DNA of 64,000 bases from Melampsora larici-populina 98AG31 (GCF_000204055.1 NW_006768767.1:1218168-1282167), one strand, 5' to 3'. Shown: positions 1 through 10,030, counted from the first letter of the stretch. The notes: generated by a model from the sequence alone, not told the origin. A program made the numbers and translations.

Positions 1-113
1 ATTCTCATCCACACACACAATCTCAGTTTTCATAAGCCGTATCCGATCCCCCCCGTTTTCTTTCACATTCCGCTACCACACACACTTGCGAAAAACTCTC
101 CATAACACCGCAT

Positions 114-300
114 GCACATTGGTGCAGACTCTGAAGAGTCCTCTGGCAACGCCGAGGCCCGCCGGAGCTATATACCGAGCTTTCGTTGCTACATCCCCCA
201 TCACATTACAAGCACATTGGTGCGGGTTCAGAAGAATCCACCGGCAATGCCGAGGCCTGCCAGAGCTAAATGCCGAGCTGTACCCCCAAGGAGTTTCCCG
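114..300 (+). repeat. Imperfect tandem repeat, 98-bp period
   Basis: Two units start with GCACATTGGTGC at 114 and 212 and stay recognisably alike for about 75 bases. In one + frame both encode similar peptides (HIGA-SEES-GNAEA), so this may be a coding repeat near the start of the outer element's gag. A good splice donor (GTAAGT at 354) follows. Function unknown. Confidence 0.5.
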
Positions 301-610
301 TAAGATCCAAGAACGTTGGTCGGATTTCCACATGTCCAAGTGATCAATGCCAACGTAAGTCGAAGCTACTGGAGCTAATTACAAGGAGAGGAAAGAGGCA
401 GACATCAGTCAAGACAGCTAGAGGTGGGAACTTCCGGAGAAAAGAGGAGTCGAATGAAGCGGGGAAGGGGAAAATTAGAGGTTACCCCTCCCTACGCAGA
501 TGAACAACCCTCCTAAAAATTAATCCAGACAGACACGTCAAGAGTACAGTAATCTGACAGATGGAATTTTTTTTAAAAAATTTCCCTTTCCGTGTTAAGA
601 CAAGCAACTA

Positions 611-1437
611 GACAGCCGGAACAGATGGTGGCTCACCATAGTAGACGCGTTCAACCGTAACGACGTAACGTTGGGCAGGACAATGCTCCAAGCATTTGGA
701 GCAACGTACGGACACATACCGTTTGATCCCAAGGCGGAAGCCGAGAGGGGAAGAATAAAGGGATTTCAGATCCCTTGATCAAACCAAACAACAGCTAATA
801 TCAGTCAATGAACAGGATAACAGAATGATCCGGAGAATAGAGATGATAAGAGATGTTGTGAGGAAAAACTTTCTAAATAGTTAATTGAGAGAGAAAGAAA
901 GTTTTTTCCTAGTCCGGATGGGTTGATAAAGTAGGATTAGTGTTACATCACGTGTTTAGGTTTGGACATGTACAAAAGTTAGTGAGTAAATAGACATGTA
1001 CAAAATGCATTATGTATTATCAAATTTGTATTGTTCTAAATAAGACAGAAAGAAAACATTAATCATTTACACGAATGTAGTTTGTTCCAACAAAGAAGAG
1101 CGCACCAAGAGCCACCACAAATGCCACGACGAAGACCCAGAACGGAGTCGTTAGTTGTAGACGAAGAACCTAGCCAGACGTCTGAACAAGCAACAATCAA
1201 AAAATCTCGTAAACAAGAACCTTCGAGGGTAGTAGAAGGGACAAAGACGCCAGCCGCTGAAGTAAGCAAGTCAGCCCAAGCGCAAGAGGCGCCGTCGACC
1301 CCGGGACTAGGCGAACAGGCTGTACTTGCATCGAGGCCGAAAGAGAAAGGCAAGTAAAAGGAAGAGGAGGACACCGTGAACCCAGAGGAAGAGATTACCT
1401 TCATTGACGATCAACAACTCTCCAACAACAGCCTCCT
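611..1437 (+). pseudogene. gag, 5' part, of the outer DIRS-order element
   Basis: Positions 611-777 encode a peptide with RWWLTIVDAFNRNDV and GRTMLQAFGATYGHIPF, matching the nested element's gag (LWWKSIVETYAEDNI, GRVMLNAYRAAYGVVPY). After about 300 bases without match, which could be an intron or a small insertion, 1082-1437 encodes the charged middle of gag (PPQMPRRRPRTESLVV, then ITFIDDQQLSNNSLL). An in-frame TAA lies at 1355-1357. The reading frame is cut after base 1437 by the nested element and resumes in the same frame at 8478. Gag-like proteins of these elements are thought to package RNA. Identification rests on similarity to the nested copy. Confidence 0.7.
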
Positions 1438-1610
1438 CCATTCTAATTTGGAGTTGTGATTTTTATGTATATTACATCATTAGGAAATCACCAAGCACCT
1501 CCCTTAGGATCGCAGATAGTTCTGCTGCCCTAAGGGTTTGGGGGGGGCGCCGCCGGCGGGCCTCTAGGTTTGCGTCGGTGAGAAATTTTGTTCTCTTCCG
1601 CCAAACCTGG
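1438..1610 (-). repeat. Split direct repeat B2 (outer copy)
   Basis: 173 bp, nearly identical to 1882-2055 with a few substitutions. It holds a G-run followed by GCGCCGCCGGCGGGCC and ends at the left junction with the interrupted gag. Confidence 0.9.
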
Positions 1611-1639
1611 GGACCACGACTTTGCCGGGTGGGTGGGTG

Positions 1640-1881
1640 GAAATTTTTAGTGATGAAATATAAGTTTTACGAAACTTGAGAGGATCTGAGTTGTGTCGAT
1701 GGCAGAATGCTCGTCTAGCGGGAAATTGAGGTTGCGGGAAAATTCTCAATATTTTCTTGCAACTCAATTCTGGAAGAAGCGCACGCGGGTTACCCCGCTA
1801 CAAGCATATTCTGACATCTTTACACAACGTCCTATTTCATGGAACTCCGCACCAAGTCGTGCCTTGGTTGGTGCTCACACT
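1640..1881 (-). repeat. Split direct repeat A2 (internal copy)
   Basis: 242 bp, identical to 8236-8477 except for two bases. It directly abuts B1 (1882-2055). The B1/A2 joint reproduces the joint expected if the element's outer ends were closed in a circle. A 29-bp spacer (1611-1639) separates it from B2. Confidence 0.92.
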
Positions 1882-2055
1882 CCATTCTAATTTGGAGTTG
1901 TGATTTTTATGTATATTACATCATTAGGAAATCACCAACCACCTCCCTTAGGATCGCAGATAGTTCTGCTGCCCTAAGGGTTCGGGGGGGGGCGCCGCCG
2001 GCGGGCCTCTAGGTTTGCGTCGGTGAGAAATTTTGTTCTCTCCCGCCAAACCTGG
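1882..2055 (-). repeat. Split direct repeat B1 (internal copy)
   Basis: 174 bp, a near copy of 1438-1610. It begins CCATTCTAATTTGG immediately after the A2 end GCTCACACT. The 370 bases between B1 and the recombinase gene (2056-2425) show no other feature. Confidence 0.9.
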
Positions 2056-2425
2056 TTAGCTCCTTTTAGTCGTGGTACGTCCCTGAAGCTTCCTGGGTAG
2101 CTCGTCTGCCCATCTGTCGGGGCTCGCTGTGAGTCTCGACTTGTTGAGTTACCCCGGAGCTCTCAGGGACGTCCCGCCTTTTGTTTTCTTATTTCTGATC
2201 TAATGACTTCTTGTGTGTCTGTCTGTCTACAAATTTCTCTCTCTCTTTTAAAAGGGATGTTCTGTGTTCTGTACGTCAGATAAACTTTGCCCCAACTCAG
2301 TAGGGTTTGTCTTGTATCGTGCGAGATAGCCTTTCCCCAATTCAGTAGAGTTCATTTCAGTTTGCCCGTCTGTATAAGTCCGCTGTACAATCCTCAGTGG
2401 CTTTTTTCCAACCTCTGTCGATCCC

Positions 2426-3616
2426 TCAGGCCTTGTCCTTTCTACTAATCGCTCTCAACAGCGTTTTCGTTTCCTCCAGTTCCCACATCGTGTAGTTCTT
2501 AAGGTAAGCGTCAACTGCTCTTGACTCCCATCTTCCCATTTTCATTATCCGTTCCTTGCTCCATCCCAGGTTCCACCTCAACGAGGCCCCTCCGACCCGA
2601 AATGAGTGGCCTGACCACAGACCGTCTTTTGCTCCACTCTTACCCCATATTTGCGTTACTTTACTCATGAACAACTCCTTTGTCATCGCTCTCCTGAACT
2701 TCCCCGCGCCTAAACCGAACAGCGCATTGGAACCTCTTTTCGCTGGGATCTTCTCCACCATTCTCTCTAGAGCTGCTACTGGGTCTAAGACTGAGTTTTG
2801 AGTCTCCAATCTGTGAGTAGTGCTTTTGGTCAGCTCTCTTTCTTCTTTCCGTCTGTTCTCCTCAAAAACGTACCTGATTTCTTGTGTTTTCCCCGGCTTG
2901 GCTGTTTTCGCCCTCCATAGACTTAGAATGGCGACTTTCTTTGCACCTTCTCCTTCGAACCTTAGATCATCTACCACCAGCATGCCTTCCTCCCGGTTTT
3001 GCCTCGTCAACTCTCCCAGCCGCATCATACCCCAGAAGGCCACCAAGCTTGCTGTCGATATCAGTTCATCTAGCTCGTCTTTCCCTGCGAAGTTGAAAAC
3101 GATGTGTGAGATTTGCTTCACGGTGACCGGTAGTTTCTCTATCCTGTACGCTTCGACCTCCTCAGCCAGCATCAATCTCTCCTCTGCTCTCTCCGAGGCC
3201 TTCAGGATCCCTTTCACCATCTTTTGATCTAAGTCCGGTGGTTTCAATTCCGACGCCATTTGCCATGCTTGTAAGCCTGCTAGATATTTTTCGAGTGTCT
3301 TTGCTTTCACTACCCGTTTTGCTGACGTCTCCTTGTTTGAATTGGACGCACTCGCCCACACTAGGAATCCATACACATCTGTAGCCCCTAATGGAATCGC
3401 CGATTCCCATCTTCTGCCTTTGCTTTCAATGTATTCTCTATACTTTGTCACTGCGCTTCCGTACCCCTGCAAGGTCTTCTCGGTCCATGTACCTCCCACC
3501 ATGTGGCGTGCCACTTGCAGCTTTGTCCTGTCTTGAGTGTCGCCGCTCAAGTTTCCCGATTTGCCTCGGATGTCTTCTTCTATCATCCTAAAATTGAGTT
3601 TCTCCGTTTTCTCCAT
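2426..3616 (-). CDS. Tyrosine recombinase of the nested element
   Basis: 396 residues, intact. The protein cuts and rejoins DNA through a catalytic tyrosine and is expected to integrate the circular cDNA. Visible catalytic landmarks are the first arginine in WGMMRLGELTR (about residue 195), the H-x-x-R box HSFRVGGASLRWNLG (about 340), a tryptophan in GRWES and a tyrosine in AYLKNY near the C-terminus. The N-terminal third is helical and resembles a SAM-like DNA-binding domain. The start overlaps the end of the RNase H frame by 29 bases. It has close similarity, domain for domain, to the recombinase at 15125-16282. Confidence 0.9.
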   Translation of the reverse strand: MEKTEKLNFRMIEEDIRGKSGNLSGDTQDRTKLQVARHMVGGTWTEKTLQGYGSAVTKYREYIESKGRRWESAIPLGATDVYGFLVWASASNSNKETSAKRVVKAKTLEKYLAGLQAWQMASELKPPDLDQKMVKGILKASERAEERLMLAEEVEAYRIEKLPVTVKQISHIVFNFAGKDELDELISTASLVAFWGMMRLGELTRQNREEGMLVVDDLRFEGEGAKKVAILSLWRAKTAKPGKTQEIRYVFEENRRKEERELTKSTTHRLETQNSVLDPVAALERMVEKIPAKRGSNALFGLGAGKFRRAMTKELFMSKVTQIWGKSGAKDGLWSGHSFRVGGASLRWNLGWSKERIMKMGRWESRAVDAYLKNYTMWELEETKTLLRAISRKDKA

Positions 3617-5567
3617 GACTTTTCTCCTTTCTCGCGGGCTTGCTCTCTTCCAGATAGTCTTCTAAGTCGTCCGGTAATCTGAAACTAATGCGGTTTTGTT
3701 CTTTCGATTTAAGGTCGGTTCCTCTAGACAGTGCGTCTGCGTCGTTGTTTTTGGATGTTACTCGTTTTTCTTCCAGATCGCAGTCCAGCTCCGCCAGTCG
3801 GCGCTCGATTTTCCTCCACTCTTTGTTGACTGCGACATGTTTCGACTTTGAGTTTCGGACCACTGCCTCCGCTGTCGTGTTGTCCGTGAGGAACAACAAT
3901 TTCTTTCCTTCAACCACTACCACTCTCGCCGCGACTTCCAAGCCCAGCCTGATCGCCACCGTTTCGGCCCAGGCTATGTCTCTTTTGACACCTAGGGCGT
4001 CTCTGTCAGACCAGCCTGGCTTTAGTGTCCACTGATTCCACTTCTCTCCTATTAACACGCCAATACCATAATCTGTCGAGGCATCCCCGACCCAACCGAT
4101 GTCTACCGCCGACTTTCTTGGTACTATTCTCCTATTCTTGAAATCCTTCAGAACCCACTTCCATTCCCAGAGGTCGTCTACTACGTTCCTGGGCATTTCT
4201 CTCTTTGCCGACTTGTTCACCCACGTCGCCAACCAGTTGTAAAAACTCGGACAGAAACATTTCATTTGCGGCATGATGTTCGTCAGGTGAACTAATATAC
4301 CAATTAGCTTTTCGATTTCCTTATGGGTATGTCATCCCTGCTTCGTCAGTGCCTCGTTCACCTGTTGCTTTCTCATCTCTAATTTTTCTTCTGGTAGACG
4401 TATTGTCCTATCTTTCCCATTCCAGATGAACCCAATATATTTTTGCTCCGTCTTAAACTCCGAGTACTTACCCTCATTTGTACGTACACCTAATTCCGCA
4501 CTAGCTTCCACTACTTCTTTCATTGACACTTTGTTTGTATCCTTTTTCCTTCTTATGAATAGGTTGTCATCTACCCACCGAAACACCATCAAGAATCCGA
4601 ATTTCTTGTGCATCAGTTCTTTCCATGCATCCGCTGGACCTCCAAAGCTACCGCATCCTGCCACGCCACCGAAGGATACCCTCAAGTCGAAGTAAATCTC
4701 TCCGTCCGGGCCTCGTACCATTAGGTATCTCCACTGTGATGGGTGGATGGGAATTTGCCTGTAGGCCTTTTCCCAGTCAAAGATCCCAAATTCTAATTCT
4801 TCTTCGTGTTCTATCAAAAAAGTGAGTACCTTGTCGAAATCATCCCAGGTCGTTTCGAATTCTCTTTTGTCTACGAACAAGTTTACTGATGGTGTATCGT
4901 CTTCATTTTTCGGGTATGATAGGTCGTTGATTATCCTTATTGTGCCGTCTCCATTCACCACGCTCCCCATCGGGCTAGTCCTGAAGAAACCAATCTTCTC
5001 ATACACCTCCTTTTCCGTGAAAGGTCCCACCATTCTGCCGGCCTCCACTTCCTTCTTTATCTTTTCTCTTATGATGTCCTTCTCCGCCTTGGTCTTCACG
5101 TGGTTTTCCGGTGAGTAGTACTTTCTGCCTTTCAGCGTGTGTTCTGGGATACCCTGGTGAAAACCGATCCTGAAGCCTTCTATTATGTTCATGTGCTTCA
5201 TTCCCACTCCTAAATCCTTTGCCAATTCTACCCAGGCTTTTATGTTCATCTCGCACTTTACTTCCGTAGGCCAGGCTCTCTCCTCCGGTTTTTTGCTCAC
5301 CGTCTGACTCTCTCCTATACCGACGTCTACCCCTCTTTCCTGTCGGCCCTGTGTCAGGATTACATCTTTGGTTTGCTCGGGTATCTGGTCGAGTTGTTGC
5401 TCGACATTTCTTCTCTCTGGGTACGTCTCAACTTTCCCGTCAGGGCTGTTGTGGGCAGAAAAGGGAGGGGGGGGTGGGGGTGGGGTAGGGTTGGAACTCG
5501 TCAATATCATCAACTCAATCTTTCCTCTCCTCTCTTGGGGGATTCTCTCTGTATGCCTGAAAAACAC
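3588..5567 (-). pseudogene. Reverse transcriptase-RNase H of the nested element, one in-frame stop
   Basis: The upstream block (5567-4332) is a reverse transcriptase: motif A FDWEKAYRQIP, motif B FGGVAGCGSFGGPADAW, motif C FRWVDDNL. The downstream block (4274-3588) is RNase H with acidic residues in GDAS, WAET, TDNT and NDADALSRG. A single TGA at 4332-4334 separates them in the same frame; 19 sense codons lie between the stop and the next ATG, and these match the outer element's protein (for example VHLTNIMPQMK against HHLTYMLPQMK). The N-terminus has a run of seven prolines. Stop-codon readthrough cannot be excluded, but a nonsense mutation is simpler. The intact product would copy element RNA and degrade the RNA strand. 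Confidence 0.85.
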
Positions 5568-5877
5568 GTGCGTATATCTCGCGTATCTTTTTCATTCACC
5601 TCATATTCTGGATAGATGGACATTGAGAAAAAAACAACAAGTTTTGCAACACGACGGTGACTTGTGACAAAAAAGAAAACCATCTTCCTCCCCCTCTGTC
5701 CTCTTTGGTATGGATATGACCCTTACTCGCTTTCCTCATCTGTCTGTTTGCTTTAGATTTAGGTGCGCTCTCCGAGACATATGCGAGGAACGATGGATGT
5801 CTTACGAATTGGAATGGAAGGTTTTGGGACCCGAGTAAGTCTCTTGGAGGGGAACATGTACGTTTACATTACACTTA

Positions 5878-8172
5878 CTAGGTGGTCTTTCCTCCATGCG
5901 TGTTTTTCGCTCCTGCGTTGTTTGTTCCTCCCCTCGGACCTGACGAACCTTCACCGCTTGGGTAGTTGTTAACAAAATTGGTCCCCGTGCTCTGGTCATT
6001 CCATTGACCTCCTGGAGACTGGTTGTGGTTCTGGTAACCAAAAGGGCGGAACGGGTTGGAGCTATATTGTACCGGTTGGATGCTATGTTGGAAAGGTTGG
6101 TAATTTCCAAAACCCCCTCCGTTAATCGCCACACCGTATCCTCCGTTGCTGTGAGCTCCGAACTGTCCGGTGTTCATAGGCTGATTATGGGCGTTTCGAC
6201 TTTGCCAATAGCCGTTCTTTTGGTTTCTCCCTCTTCCGCGCCACGTGTTTCCTCCTCGGTTACCACCTCCGCCTCTAGCGCTCTGGTGGTTCGCTGCGTA
6301 CTGGCGTTTTTCGAAGCCTGATGTCTTCGACGTTATTGGTTGCTCCGCAACCTGTGCTACTTGCGTCTGTAGCGTCTTCTGGCCAGCTACGTAGGGGTTC
6401 TCCGTGAAACTCCTCTCCCCCATCGCTTCCACTTTGTCTTTCGCCGCCCTCAGAAGGGCCTCGTGCATCACTCCCGCATTGCACATCTCTCGCTTTCCGG
6501 ACTCTCCAATTTGCACCTGCATGACTAGTTTCCTAACCTGGTCGTCATCGTTTCCAAGCGGATTGCTCTGTAAGTATCTGATGACATTACGGTCCTCTGT
6601 TCTTGATATAGTCTGACCCTGCTTACCTTTATACAGTATCGTAGTGCTATCATCCAGCACGACGTCGAACGTCGGATTTCAACCACATTGTCCTTGTGTC
6701 TCCTCAGCATCTCGGCACACGTCTTCATGTGGTACTGCTCGTCGACATACCGGATGAATAAGTCTATTGCATCTATCCAGTCTCCATATGACATGAGGAG
6801 CTTGTCCTTCGGAGTGAGTCCAGTATAAGTTGTCGACTCTTCTTCCTGTAACTCTTTAAGAGACTTTGTTTTCTTCGTAGCGGCTTTCTGAGAATCAAGG
6901 TCTATCCATTCGAGGTTGAAAACCGTCAACGGTACGTATCCTGTCAACTTTGTCATACGTTTGTTTATTCCGCTTGATAGTTGAATCAGACTCGAGTTTG
7001 AGAATTGTTCGTCGACGAACACCATCTCGCTTTCTGGGTCGATCAGATCTCTGACTTCTCTTTCCGCCTTCTTCTGCTTCATCGGTTTAGGGGGTACTTC
7101 TGTTCTCTCCTCTCTCACTCCATCCGTCATCTCATTCACGGCCGTCATTTCGTTTGGATCGTCACCTCCGGCTACTATCGATGCCGTCCTTTGGCGCTTA
7201 ATCCTCACGCTTGCTGGGTTTGGTGGCTGTCCCAGTACGGCTATACTTGCTGTTACCAGGTCCTCTGGCTCGTACGGTACTACCCCGTATGCCGCTCGAT
7301 AGGCGTTTAGCATCACTCGTCCAGCTTGGATGTTGTCCTCAGCGTACGTCTCTACGATGGACTTCCACCACAGGTCTCTGGCTGGGTCTCCCGCACTCCT
7401 GGGTTGACTTGCTACACAAGTTATCGGACATGAATAAAAACCCCCAATGTTAGTCATCTATGACTTTGTTTGTATCTTGGATGTGGTTAAAAAACGGAGG
7501 TTTGATTTTCCTCGGGTTAAAAATTGGTCAGATCTAGCTCTGCCTGCCTCGGTATTGACGGTTCTTTTATAATGACATGAGTTTGTCTTCCTTTCTAGGC
7601 TTTCTTTTTTGTGGTCAGATTTAGCTCTGCCTGCCTCAGCTTCGCTGGAGCTCCTGCTTTCAGGGCGTGCTGGGCTCTATTCTTCGATAATCAGGATGTA
7701 GCTCCTGCCGCCTCAACTTGTTTGTTGGTGCCCTTTGTACCCTTTCCACACTTTTGTGTGACGAGATTTATCTCTGGGCCTTGGAGTGTGATAGAGGAAA
7801 ATGATGATAAAGGGGGGGGGTGGGGGAAAACCAGACTGAAACAGGGGAGATTGAGGTGTTGTGATTCTTACAATTTATCCGTATCTTCAGTCCGTTCCCA
7901 GGCTCTGTCGCCTGTCTCGGTGGTCCTCCATTCCTCCTATCTGATTCCTCTTCTTCTTCTCCTTCATCTTCCTCCTCTTCTTCTATTTCCAGGTTTTCTC
8001 CTTCCACTTCTGGTGTCTCTGGTGCAAGGATCCTTGTTGTGTCGGCCTCGTTCTCTACTTTCCCTTCACGATTCCGGGATTGGCTCCTTGTTCCCGCTCT
8101 CGCTGTTCCTTCTCTCAGCGCTTCCTCTGCCAGTCGTCTTGCTTCCTCTAATGTTTCGTCGAATGTAGCCAT
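5878..8172 (-). CDS. gag of the nested element, three exons
   Basis: Proposed exons are 8172-7872, 7411-6627 and 6537-5878, giving 581 residues. Intron 1 (7871-7412, 460 bp) has donor GTAAGA and acceptor TGTGTAG; phases match (one base, then two). Intron 2 (6626-6538, 89 bp) has donor GTAAGC and acceptor CCAG, phase 0. Intron 2 is independently supported because the outer element's gag reads straight across this point (CIKVRKLVMQ). The first exon is acidic, with a long glutamate run. The middle holds SYGDWIDAIDLFIRYVDEQ. The third exon is rich in Gly, Asn, Gln and Arg (RGGGGNRGGNTWRGRGR), suggesting RNA binding rather than a zinc knuckle. Function is inferred from position. Confidence 0.75.
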
Positions 8173-8235
8173 CTATTCTTCTTTCTGTTCCTTTGAATTT
8201 TAAGTATTTGAATTGCGAGCAATGAAATTTTCCGT

Positions 8236-8477
8236 GAAATTTTTAGTGATGAAATATAAGTTTTACGAAACTTGAGAGGATCTGAGTTGTGTCGATGGCA
8301 GAATGCTTGTCTAGCGGGAAATTGAGGTTGCGGGAAAATTCTCAATATTTTCTTGCAACTCAATTCTGGAAGAAGCGCACGCGGGTTACCCCGCTACAAG
8401 CATATTCTGACATCTTTACACAATGTCCTATTTCATGGAACTCCGCACCAAGTCGTGCCTTGGTTGGTGCTCACACT
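8236..8477 (-). repeat. Split direct repeat A1 (outer copy, 5' end of nested element)
   Basis: 242 bp, matching 1640-1881 with two differences, both C in A2 and T here, both at CG dinucleotides. It ends GCTCACACT directly against the resumed outer gag at 8478. Confidence 0.92.
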
Positions 8478-8995
8478 GAAACTATCGAACTTTTTCCACC
8501 AACGAATGACCAAGTTGAAGGCATTTGTCCCCTTGACAGTCTTCAATATGGACTGGATAGACAGAGACGCGGAAAAGGCCAGTCAAAAGAAAGTGAAGTC
8601 AATTAAGGAATTGCAAGAAGGAGATGAGACGATGACGTACTCCGGTTTAGAGCCAAAGGAAGAGTTGCTGCTATCCTATGGTGACTGGCTCGACCATATG
8701 GATTTATTCATACGTTACGTAGAGGAATATTACAATATGAAGCAATGCGCCGACAATTTCAGGAAGCACAAGCTGAACGTTATCGAGATACGGAGGTCCA
8801 CATCTTGTTGGATGATAGCTTTACGATACTGTATCAAAGTCAGAAAGTTAGTTATGCAATTCAGACTAAAGGATGGAAAAAGGGTGATGAGTAATGCAGG
8901 AGTACTTCACGAAGATATCTTAAGAGCCGCGAAAGACAAAGCGGAGGCTATGGGCAAAAGAAGCCACACGGAGAACCCGTACTCTACGGTAGTCG
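8478..8995 (+). pseudogene. gag, central part, of the outer element (intron-less)
   Basis: The frame resumes exactly where 1437 stopped and encodes HQRMTKLKAFVPLTVFNMDW, SYGDWLDHMDLFIRYV and CIKVRKLVMQFRLKDG, aligning with the nested gag. At about 8841 the sequence crosses the place of the nested element's 89-bp intron with no extra base. The frame is then cut by the Mutator-like insertion and continues at 12281. Confidence 0.8.
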
Positions 8996-9378
8996 CAACG
9001 CTGAGACAGCAGCGCAACGCAGCGTTACGGGACGAGTTGTGTGTAGAGTAGCTTTATGAGTTATCAGGAAATTTCTTGAATGGCTAACGCTGCTCATCCA
9101 GTTACGCTATCTATTTTTGCGTAACTGATACGTAATCTTGCTGCTATCTCACATTGATAACGCAACTAGTATAGTTACGCTAGAGCTACGGTAGCTCGAT
9201 AACTGGAAAAAAAGTCTCTTGTAAAAGCATAAAATTACTTGTAATACCCTTGATTCACCCCTAAATGTGCTCAATCATATACATACAAAAAGGAATCGGA
9301 ACAGCATGAAAAGACATGTGAATCTTGAGCATGATCTCTATTACTATCATGTCACATTAAAATCAAATTCCATTGGAC

Positions 9379-10030
9379 TTAAATCTTTTCAACCACTTCA
9401 TCCCATGTCCTATTCGCGTCCAAAGCTCTAGAAATCTCTACAGTGGCTACACTTGTTCCAGCATCAATATAGGGATAAGTTCTTAAGATAGTTAACACAG
9501 AACGATGGTTTAAGGAAGTAGTTGACAGAACTGAAGTTTGTAATTCAGATAATCTTTTACTTGATGAATTGATAAGTTTTTGTGTAAGTGAAGGTAAAAG
9601 GCTCCGATTTGAAATTCGGATTCTTAAGTCTTCAATTTGATTACGGATTAATCAACTTGTAAACGGGTTTAATGATTCAAATCAAGATAAGTGTAGGTTG
9701 TGCTATTCCTGCTTCATCTATTTGTCCTATCTTTTTGTTTTTGATGGGTGATGGTGCTGGATTTTATATAAATGAGATGATCTTAATGATGTGGTCTTCG
9801 ATTTTGGAAATGAGATCGATTGTTGTATCAAAATAAGCTCCTTTCAAAAACAGTCTGATCAAAAACAAAACGAGAAAAGGATCAAAAATCTGGAAGCGCT
9901 CAAATTGATCAAAAAACCTTGCGACATTTCTTTCAAACGTTTTGATTGAGTCGAAGTGATACAGCTCCGAGATTGGAATTCCTGTTTTCAAATACTTCTT
10001 CATGTTGATCCAGACCAAAGGGAGGTCCAA
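9379..10030 (-). pseudogene. Captured cellular gene fragment inside the Mutator-like element
   Basis: Two open stretches lie on the - strand. One (10030-9764, 88 codons) reads MDLPLVWINMKKYLKTG...ELYHFDSIKTFERN. The other (9645-9379, ending TAA) reads IEDLRIRISNRSLLPSL and ends DANRTWDEVVEKI. Composition and lack of transposon motifs suggest exons of an ordinary gene carried as cargo, as in Pack-MULEs. The sequence between (9646-9763) would be an intron, but I could not fix its borders. I do not recognise the protein family. A TE-encoded accessory gene is the alternative. Confidence 0.4.

Larger units (their letters stand above)
1438..8477 (-). mobile_element. Nested DIRS-order element with split direct repeats, 7,040 bp, nearly intact
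   Basis: In element sense (- strand) the order is A1 (8477-8236), gag, RT/RNase H, tyrosine recombinase, B1 (2055-1882), A2 (1881-1640), B2 (1610-1438). B1 and A2 abut directly. This A1-ORFs-B1A2-B2 layout is the split direct repeat arrangement of PAT and Ngaro elements, which integrate as circles through a tyrosine recombinase. Both outer ends abut gag sequence of the outer element: ...CCTCCT at the left and GAAACTATCG at the right rejoin in frame with no duplication. A1 and A2 differ at two of 242 bases, suggesting a recent insertion. The only clear defect is an in-frame TGA at 4332-4334. No methyltransferase domain was seen, so Ngaro-like is the best label. Confidence 0.9.

Noticed and set aside
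1693..1890. 65-codon frame, repeated at 8289-8606
   Set aside because: It lies inside the A repeats of the nested element, on the strand opposite to its genes; the similarity is due to the repeat, not to coding.
2056..2425. Considered as a possible extra gene (methyltransferase) of the nested element
   Set aside because: No open frame; it is the 3' untranslated part before B1.
2820..3227. 135-codon + strand frame
   Set aside because: Antisense shadow of the tyrosine recombinase.
7611..8168. 185-codon + strand frame with a hydrophobic Leu-rich segment
   Set aside because: It is the antisense of the acidic first gag exon and its intron; Glu-rich coding read backwards gives Leu/Ser-rich sequence.
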